In this document: one piece after another, positions 6,444 through 12,820 of the stretch
How positions within the stretch are numbered: the first letter of the stretch is position 1
Layout: each line of letters begins with the position of its first letter
Assembly: GCA_964650695.1 (NCBI GenBank)
Contig: CAZYVA010000047.1
Span: 1 to 15,371, forward strand
Reading direction: 5' to 3'
From: CAZYVA01 sp964650695
Lineage (GTDB): Bacteria > Bacillota > Clostridia > Lachnospirales > Lachnospiraceae
DNA: 15,371 nucleotides
Program-made: the position numbers and the translations under genes
The notes under the pieces: model-generated
Seen by the model: only the letters and a program-made list of their open reading frames with translations
Database searches by the model: none
What the model was told of the DNA's origin: nothing

Positions 6444-6659
6444 TTATTTGGATAATATGTTTCCCCCAAGTCTGAAGCACTTCATGCCAAAAGGAATCAA
6501 CAGGATTGTACAGCAAAGGACCAGTCCTAACCCCCAAAGCATTAACGCGATGGGGAGCTTGATGCACAACCATATGGCTGCTGCAAGCAAAGCCCCGGTG
6601 ATTTTGAATCCAATCCAAAAAAGAAAACATATGACAGCAAGCCCTAATATGAATCCCAT
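6444..6659 (-). CDS. Small integral membrane protein, unknown function
   Basis: A 71-residue, very hydrophobic protein with two predicted membrane segments (about 2-28 and 30-58) and a short cationic tail (MKCFRLGGNILSK). I chose the ATG at 6657-6659: AAGGAGG (6671-6677) lies 11 nt before it; the frame extends to 6704, but that region holds the ribosome-binding site itself. I do not recognise the family; the end loosely recalls small envelope proteins such as YccF, which is not enough to name it. It sits between rpsT and gpr, positions that are adjacent in other Firmicutes. Confidence 0.65.
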   Translation of the reverse strand: MGFILGLAVICFLFWIGFKITGALLAAAIWLCIKLPIALMLWGLGLVLCCTILLIPFGMKCFRLGGNILSK

Positions 6660-6779
6660 TTGTTGTGTCACCTCCTTCTTGTTTTCTGATTTATGACAGC
6701 CCAACGTTTGCCGTTTCCTTCTTTTGGTTACAATTTACGTCCTCCCCTGACAAGCCACAGGCCGCCTTCTTTTGAGGAT

Positions 6780-6788
6780 ATTATAGCA
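6780..6788 (-). promoter_or_regulatory. Extended -10 promoter candidate for the small membrane gene
   Basis: On the minus strand TGCTATAAT (6780-6788) is a consensus extended -10 (TGn-TATAAT). No good -35 is seen at 17 nt, which extended -10 promoters can tolerate. It would start transcription near 6773, about 113 nt before the start codon. Confidence 0.45.
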
Positions 6789-6903
6789 TGACGGAACAGG
6801 AAAAAAAACTGTTTTGGGTTTTTCACCAAATGTCTGCCCGTGCCAGCACGATAGCCGCTTTTCTTGTTTTTTTACCAAAATATCTATGGCTTGTGCGGAT
6901 CTT

Positions 6904-6919
6904 ATGTACATATGTACAT
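6904..6919. promoter_or_regulatory. 16-bp perfect palindrome, possible operator
   Basis: ATGTACATATGTACAT is fully self-complementary and is also a tandem repeat of ATGTACAT. It lies in the divergent spacer between the small membrane gene and gpr, a usual place for a dimeric regulator to bind. No regulator is encoded nearby except the orphan response regulator at 2217-2891, with no evidence linking them. Confidence 0.4.
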
Positions 6920-6947
6920 GATTTTTCATGCAAGCGTGAAAATCATG
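6917..6947. repeat. Hairpin upstream of gpr
   Basis: CATGATTTTTCA (6917-6928) pairs with TGAAAATCATG (6937-6947): 11 pairs with one bulged T and an 8-nt loop. It overlaps the right edge of the 16-bp palindrome. On the plus strand ATGCATTTTTAA follows, so it could act as a weak terminator or as an operator. The rest of the 6660-7077 spacer is AT-rich without a supportable gene. Confidence 0.4.
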
Positions 6948-7077
6948 CATTTTTAACCCTGTCATCGATACATATTTTTAGGGCGAGATGAGAAAAATAT
7001 TTTTTAAATAATGGGAAATAATCATGAATGATAATGGATGGAATCACTGCCTACGGCAAAAAGGAGAAGAGAAAACC

Positions 7078-8043
7078 ATGCTTGAAAAATACCAGATACG
7101 GACGGATTTGGCTTTGGAGCAGAAAGAGCGGTTTGAGTCTGACAATGTAGAAATACAAGGCGTTGTTGTAGAGGAGGACTATGACGAGGAACGGGAAATC
7201 CGAACTACAATCGTGAAGATTGAGACAGAAAAAGGGGCGCGTGCCATGGGGAAGCCGGTCGGGACATATCTGACAATGGAAGCCCCTCACATGGCGGAGA
7301 CGGATGTATCGTACCATAAGGAGATTTCCGGGGAAATCGGAAAACATCTGCTGAAATTTTTCCGGGAGATGCCGCAGAACCAGGGGGATAGCCAGTCCGT
7401 ACTGGTGGTAGGACTCGGAAACCGCAAGGTGACGCCGGATGCGCTTGGGCCTTTTGCGGTGGATCATTTGAGTATTACAAGGCATCTTGTGAAGGAGTAT
7501 GGCAAATATGCAGCGGAATCGGACAGCCCTTACCGGATCAGCGCTATTGTGCCAGGCGTCATGGGGCAGACCGGAATGGAGACGGTAGAGATTGCAAGGG
7601 GAATTGTCAGCGAGACAAAACCGGATTTTGTAGTTGCTATCGATGCGCTGGCAGCAAGGAGTTCCCGGCGGCTGAACCGGACGATCCAGATTGCGGATAC
7701 TGGGATTTATCCAGGTTCGGGCGTGGGGAACCACAGGAATGCCCTGAATATTGAAACGGTGGGCGTACCGGTGATTGCGGTCGGTATCCCTACGGTGATC
7801 GACGCAGCTACCATTGTGAATGACGCAATGGAAAACCTGATCCAGGCATTGGAGTCTTCGGAAGCCTTAAAAGGCGTGGGTGTGGTCATGCAGGGGTACA
7901 ATGCGGCGGAGAAATATGAATTGGTGAAGGAACTGATCTCTCCACAGCTCCACGGGTTGTATGTGACCCCAAAGGATATCGATGAAACAATCCGGCGTAT
8001 CAGTTACACAATCTCGGAGGCTTTGAACCAAGCATTGATGTAA
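7078..8043 (+). CDS. gpr: Germination protease GPR (spore-protein endopeptidase)
   Basis: A 321-residue protease that degrades small acid-soluble spore proteins at germination. It is made as a zymogen in the forespore and cleaves its own short N-terminal propeptide. The N-terminus MLEKYQIRTDLALE fits the family, with the processing region before TDLA. VGLGNRKVTPDALGP (Asp121) and VVAIDALAARSSRR (Asp189) carry the two aspartates that match those shown essential in the Bacillus megaterium enzyme. NAMENLI-type and C-terminal segments are intact. I chose the ATG at 7078, with AAGGAG 11 nt upstream; the frame opens at an ATG at 7024 without a ribosome-binding site. spoIIP follows after 168 nt, as in other spore-formers. 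Confidence 0.95.
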   Translation: MLEKYQIRTDLALEQKERFESDNVEIQGVVVEEDYDEEREIRTTIVKIETEKGARAMGKPVGTYLTMEAPHMAETDVSYHKEISGEIGKHLLKFFREMPQNQGDSQSVLVVGLGNRKVTPDALGPFAVDHLSITRHLVKEYGKYAAESDSPYRISAIVPGVMGQTGMETVEIARGIVSETKPDFVVAIDALAARSSRRLNRTIQIADTGIYPGSGVGNHRNALNIETVGVPVIAVGIPTVIDAATIVNDAMENLIQALESSEALKGVGVVMQGYNAAEKYELVKELISPQLHGLYVTPKDIDETIRRISYTISEALNQALM

Positions 8044-8120
8044 ATAAAGCTGAGGACTTGGAGAGGGGCCGCTTCGATGCCGGGGGTGGTTAGCAACGCC
8101 AGTGTTTTTACGGGGACATG

Positions 8121-8150
8121 CACATATTACGCCGGAAAGCTTCATATAGT
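8121..8150 (+). promoter_or_regulatory. sigma-E-type sporulation promoter for spoIIP
   Basis: CACATATT (8121-8128) matches the -35 element (core ATATT) and CATATAGT (8143-8150) the -10 element (consensus CATACAnT), with a 14-nt spacer, the preferred sigma-E distance. spoIIP is a known mother-cell sigma-E target in Bacillus subtilis. The start codon is about 55 nt downstream of the expected transcription start. Confidence 0.6.
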
Positions 8151-8211
8151 GTTAAAGATATTGGCAGGATTTCTTGGCACAATTTGTTCATGGTAGATTC
8201 TTAGGAGTGGA

Positions 8212-9414
8212 GTGTGGCATGTGGAAAATGGAACCGGAAAGAGAATCAGCCAGGTGCTGTTTGTCCTTGTTTTATGTATTCTGATTTTATATCTGGGGCT
8301 GCAGTCCGGTTTGGATGTTCCGGAAGGGCTTCGCCTACAGGTTGAAAAACAGATGTTTGAAAGGGCGCAGAGAGTATACCTGACGAGTCTTTTCTTTCAA
8401 AAGGAGGGGCAAGAGGTTACTCTCCGGCAGTGGGCGGCGCGGGGGATGATGGTTTTATTCCCTCTTGGGAGTTACGTGGAGGAGCATATGCCTTCGGAAG
8501 GGCAGGTGGAGGATTCCGGGACATATGCCATGATACTGGAGAAACAGGCGAACGATGAAAACGAAATAGACGAGCAGGGAAATCTGGTCGGGGAGAAAGA
8601 ACAGGAAGGGCAGGAGACGTCCGCGCATGTAGCAGAAAGCCAGCAGTTCGATTTGTCGATCGATAAATTGAAAGATTATGAGTACCTTTTAAGCCATTTT
8701 TATACGGTGGACGGAAGCACGGCTGTCACATCGGAGGATCTGGATGCGGAAAAACTGTTAAATAAAGAACTAAAGCTAGATATGAGCACAAAGGGACCGA
8801 AAATTTTGATTTACCATACGCATTCCCAGGAAGATTTTGCGGATTCCGTGAAAGGGGATGACAGTACGACGATCATGGGGATGGGCGCATATTTGAGTAA
8901 GCTTTTGAACCGTACTTATAAGATTGAAACCTTGCATCATACGGGTGTGTATGACTTGATCGACGGGAAGCTGGATCGGAGCAAGGCGTACCAGCTTGCG
9001 GAAAAACAGGTGCGGAAAATCTTGAATGAAAATCCGGGCATTGAGGTGGTGATCGATCTGCACCGGGATGGGGTGGGGAAGGATACCCATTTAATTACGG
9101 AGATCAACGGGAAGCCAACGGCGCAGATTATGTTTTTTAACGGGATGAGCCGGACGAAAACGAACGGGGATATCGCCTATCTGGAAAACCCGTACCTGGA
9201 GGATAACCTGGCGATGTCCTTACAGATGCAGATGAAGGCGGCGGAAAAGTATCCGGGTTTTACGAGGCGGATTTATCTGAAAAGCTATCGGTACAACCTG
9301 CATCTGATGCCAAAAAGCATGCTGATAGAGGCGGGGGCGCAGACGAATACAGTGGAGGAGATGAGGAATGCGATGGAAGTGCTGGCGGATTTGCTGAATG
9401 AATGCTTGAGATGA
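8212..9414 (+). CDS. spoIIP: Stage II sporulation protein P (SpoIIP)
   Basis: A 400-residue cell-wall hydrolase, part of the SpoIID-SpoIIM-SpoIIP machine that thins septal peptidoglycan and drives engulfment. One N-terminal membrane anchor (about 11-31) is followed by a variable acidic linker (about 80-165) and a C-terminal zinc amidase-like domain (about 195-398). That domain has IYHTHSQEDF (His202, His204), VIDLHRDG (His284) and MLIEAGAQTNTVEEM (Glu373, the likely catalytic glutamate). The start is GTG at 8212, with AGGAG only 4 nt upstream; an in-frame GTG at 8221 is 13 nt away, so the exact start is uncertain by three codons. In Bacillus subtilis yqxA and lepA follow; here a GtrA-like gene does. 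Confidence 0.94.
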   Translation: MWHVENGTGKRISQVLFVLVLCILILYLGLQSGLDVPEGLRLQVEKQMFERAQRVYLTSLFFQKEGQEVTLRQWAARGMMVLFPLGSYVEEHMPSEGQVEDSGTYAMILEKQANDENEIDEQGNLVGEKEQEGQETSAHVAESQQFDLSIDKLKDYEYLLSHFYTVDGSTAVTSEDLDAEKLLNKELKLDMSTKGPKILIYHTHSQEDFADSVKGDDSTTIMGMGAYLSKLLNRTYKIETLHHTGVYDLIDGKLDRSKAYQLAEKQVRKILNENPGIEVVIDLHRDGVGKDTHLITEINGKPTAQIMFFNGMSRTKTNGDIAYLENPYLEDNLAMSLQMQMKAAEKYPGFTRRIYLKSYRYNLHLMPKSMLIEAGAQTNTVEEMRNAMEVLADLLNECLR

Positions 9415-9415
9415 C

Positions 9416-9438
9416 AAAACAGGACGGGGATCCTTTTT
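9416..9438 (+). terminator. Weak terminator candidate after spoIIP
   Basis: AGGA (9421-9424) and TCCT (9431-9434) flank a 6-nt loop, with AAAAC before and a T-run to 9438 after. The stem is short, so efficiency is doubtful, but it sits directly after the spoIIP stop. Confidence 0.3.
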
Positions 9439-9471
9439 GGGAACATTCCGGAAAAATAAAATTGCGGGATT

Positions 9472-9499
9472 TTGGACTTTGTGCTAAGATGATTATATT
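9472..9499 (+). promoter_or_regulatory. Possible sigma-A promoter upstream of the GtrA-like gene
   Basis: TTGGAC (9472-9477), a 16-nt spacer and TATATT (9494-9499). Four to five of six bases match in each box. Transcription from here would start near 9506 and give a structured leader of about 255 nt. Confidence 0.35.
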
Positions 9500-9505
9500 G
9501 ATGTT

Positions 9506-9655
9506 GGGGCCGAAAATCTTTGACCCCTGATGATGCCGGCTTGCTCCGTGCTATCGCACGCCCGCACGCTTGCAAACATTCAAGTTCCGCTCATTTTTCT
9601 ACGAAAAATGGCTACATTCTTCGGTAAATGGACATTCCTGACCGTGAATCGTAAC
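9506..9655. repeat. Hairpin-rich spacer, possible dispersed repeat
   Basis: Non-coding in my reading. It holds a GGGG...CCCC hairpin with an inner AAA/TTT pairing (9506-9527), a perfect hairpin CATTTTTC-TAC-GAAAAATG (9592-9610), and at 9639-9655 the motif also seen at 2894-2910. A 66-codon frame (9530-9730) crosses it, but it has no ribosome-binding site and mixes unrelated composition. The density of palindromes and the shared motif suggest a repeat family scattered in intergenic DNA; this needs the rest of the genome to prove. Confidence 0.4.
9639..9655 (+). repeat. Short motif, copy 2 (TGACYGTGRATCGTAAC)
   Basis: Second copy of the 17-base motif at 2894-2910, with 15 of 17 bases identical, again intergenic and on the same strand. 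Sequence on either side differs between the copies. Confidence 0.35.
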
Positions 9656-9760
9656 TCTTGGCAACTCTGGAAAGATGTATATGCCATGGCAGAGAAGGTT
9701 ACTTTTGCTTTCAGGATCTTAAAAGACTGAAGGAATTTCAAGGTTTGGAGCATACAGCCC

Positions 9761-10219
9761 ATGAAGCAGGATATATTTGACCGATTAATGGATTTGCCGC
9801 TATTACGGATATTCCAACCATTTTACAAAAAGCATAAGGAAATATTGTTATATTTGTTTTTTGGAGGGGCTGCTTTTTTCCTGAACCTTTTTCTTTTTAT
9901 GGGGATTTTGACGCTTGGAGTCAATGAGTTGGCCAATAATGTAATCTGCTGGGTTGTTTGCGTCCTGTTTCAGTTTTTTACAAATAGAACCTGGGTGTTT
10001 GAAAGCCATGTAGAAGGACTGGATGGCTTTCTGAAACAAATGGCAGGTTTCTTTGGCGGACGGGTGTTCACTTTGGTGGTGGAAGAGGTAATCTTAGGAG
10101 TGTTCATTACCTGGTTCGGATTCGATGCAATGATAGTGAAGCTGGCGGCGCAGATCGTTGTGATCGTGCTGAATTATGTGATCAGCAAGATGTGGGTCTT
10201 CCATGCGGTAGGCGGATAA
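9761..10219 (+). CDS. GtrA-family membrane protein
   Basis: A 152-residue protein with four membrane segments (about 27-51, 57-75, 95-118 and 122-145). The family signatures NRTWVF (75-80, after segment 2) and SKMWVFHAV (142-150, at the end) place it in the GtrA/DPMS family, whose members are thought to flip or support undecaprenyl-phosphate-linked sugars for cell-surface glycosylation. The ATG at 9761 has GGAG about 10 nt upstream. No glycosyltransferase partner is adjacent. The lipoteichoic-acid-synthase-like gene downstream suggests an envelope role. It lies between two structured non-coding spacers. Confidence 0.88.
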   Translation: MKQDIFDRLMDLPLLRIFQPFYKKHKEILLYLFFGGAAFFLNLFLFMGILTLGVNELANNVICWVVCVLFQFFTNRTWVFESHVEGLDGFLKQMAGFFGGRVFTLVVEEVILGVFITWFGFDAMIVKLAAQIVVIVLNYVISKMWVFHAVGG

Positions 10220-10248
10220 TCGTGCCAGATATTTTTTTGACCCCGATA

Positions 10249-10316
10249 CCATCTATGAGATGTCCGGCAAATGTCCGTTTTGTGTCCATTTGCCCCGTGT
10301 CTCATCGCAATGATGG
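10249..10316. repeat. Long imperfect hairpin between gtrA-like and LTA-synthase-like genes
   Basis: Two 19-nt arms (10255-10273 and 10287-10305) fold around a 13-nt loop. ATGAGA/TCTCAT and GGCAAATG/CATTTGCC pair perfectly; the five bases between give three G-U pairs and two mismatches in RNA. An outer CCATC/GATGG pair (10249-10253, 10312-10316) can extend it. No U-tract follows, so it is not a simple terminator. The rest of the 10220-10416 spacer shows no gene I can support. Confidence 0.55.
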
Positions 10317-10416
10317 AATGATGTACGGATCCAGCGAAAAGGCATGTGCAGGGCAGAATGGAAAGGTATCGGGAAAGAATCATGGAGAGGATTTTTGAAA
10401 GGGATACGGAAGAAGC

Positions 10417-12687
10417 ATGGGAACAGGCACTATACTAAAGATTCTATATATTGTTTCGATCACAGCTTTCATGGAAATATATAAGCTGCAATACGAAAAA
10501 CCATTAAATGGGCTACGAGGCAAACTTTTAAAGGCAGGAAAGGCAATCCTGCTGTTTGGATACTTGTGTTTAGCTGTGCTTACAGGTCATTTGGTGATAG
10601 ATTTTTTCGGTATAAAAAATTCAGCGAATGCTTTGGCACTGATCGAACAGTCTTGGCTTGTGGCTGTTTTCATATGCCTGTCCATGCTGGATAAAAAAAT
10701 GTATGAGCGCAAGGAGACGTTCAGGCATAGGTTTGTGCGCTACCTGGTGCAGTGGCTGTTTGCGGTGGCTGTTTTTGTATGGGCGGTCTGCGGCAGACTG
10801 CCGCTTCATTATTTTTTCCACAGATATGCAACAGGAGCTGCGGTGGCCGGAATCCTTCTGCTTGTCTCATTCTTGTATCTTAATAAGAACCCGAAGACCA
10901 GACGGATCGGACCCCGTGACATCTTGTTATTGATGCCAATGGTATTTGGCTGCTTCTTTTTTGGAGAAAGGATATTCACGGAAAATGCGGCTGTCCGGCT
11001 GGATTACATGGTCGTGAACCTTGTTATATTATTGTTCATGAGCTGGATTATTTTGGGTGTTACAGGCTCTTGGAATGTGACGATCGTTATCGGGGCGATA
11101 GTGGGGATGGCGTGGGCTTTGGTTCACTATTATGTCTATCAGTTCCGGGGGGAGGTTTTTCAGCCCAGTGATATTTTTGCCGCAAGGACAGCCGCTGCCG
11201 TGGCGGATCAGTATGTTTTTGGATTTACAAAGGAAATCTGGTGGTTTGGAGTTTTTGTGCTTTTATGCGCGGTTGTTGCTATCGTCAGCCGCCCGGTCCG
11301 GTTCACAGGGAAAAGGATCCTTTGGGTTTTGGCAAGGGCAGTAACGCCAGTGTTGGTTACGGTGTTGGTTTTTCGTACAGACTGGTTGGAACTGGTCGAT
11401 TATTCCATCGATGTATGGGATATGAAAGGGATGTACGATACGTTGGGCTATACCTTTGGATTTGCGGAGACACTGAGGAAATCAGAGGTGGAAAGGCCAT
11501 CAGGGTATAGCGAGGACGTGATAGCCGGGATCGCGGAAAAATATAAAGGAAATACTGTAGCTACGCAGACGGCATCCGTAGAGAACCCGAATATCATTGT
11601 GATTATGAATGAGACATTGGCGGATATCGGGGACGTTGGGACATTAGACTGTAAAAAGGATTATATGCCTTATCTCCATAGCTGCGGCGGGGAAGAGAAT
11701 ACCGTCACCGGGAGGACGCTCGTCTCGGTGTTTGGCGGCCATACGTGTGATTCAGAATATGAGTTCCTTACGGGGAACTCCCTGGAATATATGTCAGCCA
11801 TCGCCCCATTCGCGACGGAAATCAACAAAGATACCTATTCCCTTGTATCAACATTGGAAGCGCAGGGGTATCATACGATGGCGACCCATCCAAACGCAGC
11901 GGTAAACTGGAGGCGGGACGTGGTATACCAGTATTTGGGGTTTGATGAAAGTTATTTTATAGGAGATTATGAAAACCCGGAATTTCTCAGGGGAGCGCTT
12001 GTTTCCGACCGGGATGTTTACCATAAGATCCTCCGCCTGATGAAAGGAAGCATCCGGAACCAGCCGGAGTTCATGTTTGCGGTTACCATGCAGAACCATG
12101 GCGGTTACAGCGATAGCAGGCTGCGGCCGGATCAACCGCTGCCGATTAAGGAAAAAAGTATCGGTGGAACGCTGAGCCAGTTTTTGTCGCTGATGTACGA
12201 ATCGGACCAGGCGTTTGAAGAATTGATAGAATCTATCGATGCCTGGGATGAGCCTACGATTGTTGTGATGTTTGGGGATCATTATCCGAATTTGGGGGAC
12301 GATATCTACAATGCGATCCGCGGCGGGGTATGCCAGGGGCTTGCGGACACGCAGACGATGTATGCCACGCCTTATGTCATTCATGCGAATTATGACGTGG
12401 ATTTGTCCGATGTGGCAGGATATATGAGCGTAAATTATCTTTCTGCAAATTTGCTCAAAGTGGCTGGCTTGGAAACGACGGCTTACCAAAATTATTTATT
12501 GGACATGCAGGAGACGGTGCCGGCTTTGAATCGGAATGGTTATCTGACAGCAGCCGGGGAATGGAGGGAGTACACAGAAAACGATGACAGCATAGAGGGA
12601 CAGAGGATCGAGGAATATAATTTGCTGGAGTATAATGCGAGATATCAAAATGCTTCGGAGGCGATGTTTGCCATCAGCGGGGAATGA
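10417..12687 (+). CDS. LTA synthase/phosphoglycerol transferase family membrane enzyme
   Basis: A 756-residue protein of the alkaline phosphatase/sulfatase superfamily. The N-terminal part (to about 320) has roughly nine to ten membrane segments, more than the five of Staphylococcus aureus LtaS; a linker is followed by an extracellular catalytic domain (about 390-715). Its residues match LtaS: metal ligand Glu399 in IIVIMNETLAD, nucleophile Thr443 in GGHTCDSEYEFLTG, His561 in MQNHGGY, and Asp621-His622 in VMFGDHYPNLG. It is expected to transfer glycerol phosphate from phosphatidylglycerol, either building lipoteichoic acid or decorating another surface polymer. The extra membrane segments and a long C-terminal tail leave the exact product open. 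A GGAAG-type ribosome-binding site precedes the ATG. It is probably in the same envelope segment as the GtrA-like gene. Confidence 0.88.
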   Translation: MGTGTILKILYIVSITAFMEIYKLQYEKPLNGLRGKLLKAGKAILLFGYLCLAVLTGHLVIDFFGIKNSANALALIEQSWLVAVFICLSMLDKKMYERKETFRHRFVRYLVQWLFAVAVFVWAVCGRLPLHYFFHRYATGAAVAGILLLVSFLYLNKNPKTRRIGPRDILLLMPMVFGCFFFGERIFTENAAVRLDYMVVNLVILLFMSWIILGVTGSWNVTIVIGAIVGMAWALVHYYVYQFRGEVFQPSDIFAARTAAAVADQYVFGFTKEIWWFGVFVLLCAVVAIVSRPVRFTGKRILWVLARAVTPVLVTVLVFRTDWLELVDYSIDVWDMKGMYDTLGYTFGFAETLRKSEVERPSGYSEDVIAGIAEKYKGNTVATQTASVENPNIIVIMNETLADIGDVGTLDCKKDYMPYLHSCGGEENTVTGRTLVSVFGGHTCDSEYEFLTGNSLEYMSAIAPFATEINKDTYSLVSTLEAQGYHTMATHPNAAVNWRRDVVYQYLGFDESYFIGDYENPEFLRGALVSDRDVYHKILRLMKGSIRNQPEFMFAVTMQNHGGYSDSRLRPDQPLPIKEKSIGGTLSQFLSLMYESDQAFEELIESIDAWDEPTIVVMFGDHYPNLGDDIYNAIRGGVCQGLADTQTMYATPYVIHANYDVDLSDVAGYMSVNYLSANLLKVAGLETTAYQNYLLDMQETVPALNRNGYLTAAGEWREYTENDDSIEGQRIEEYNLLEYNARYQNASEAMFAISGE

Positions 12688-12749
12688 TGGATTTCCGTTA
12701 CTATTCACGGCGCAGGGGACGCTCACAGCAACTCATCCAGGTATTCTGA

Positions 12750-12778
12750 TTGACGAATCCTCTTTTTACTGCTACAAT
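12750..12778 (+). promoter_or_regulatory. sigma-A promoter for the aldehyde dehydrogenase gene
   Basis: -35 TTGACG (12750-12755), a 17-nt spacer, -10 TACAAT (12773-12778), also with an upstream TGn. Ten of twelve bases match consensus. Transcription would start near 12785, about 36 nt before the start codon, so the gene has its own promoter. Confidence 0.72.
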
Positions 12779-12820
12779 GCTTTCGTAAATTAAAATTGTA
12801 AAAGAATGAAGGAGGGAAAA

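Noticed and set aside
6150..6455. Frames running through the N run
   Set aside because: They are open only because unknown bases contain no stops.
6946..6978. sigma-G-like promoter for gpr (GCATT ... CATATTTT)
   Set aside because: The spacing is 19 nt, one or two longer than usual, and the boxes are imperfect in an AT-rich region; too weak to annotate.
7051..7734. 227-codon frame on the minus strand
   Set aside because: A shadow of gpr, with no start signal.
9530..9730. 66-codon plus-strand frame in the spacer before the GtrA-like gene
   Set aside because: No ribosome-binding site, and it crosses two hairpins; more likely repeat or leader sequence read by chance.
11848..12489. 213-codon frame on the minus strand
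   Set aside because: A shadow of the LTA-synthase-like catalytic domain, with no recognisable protein features.
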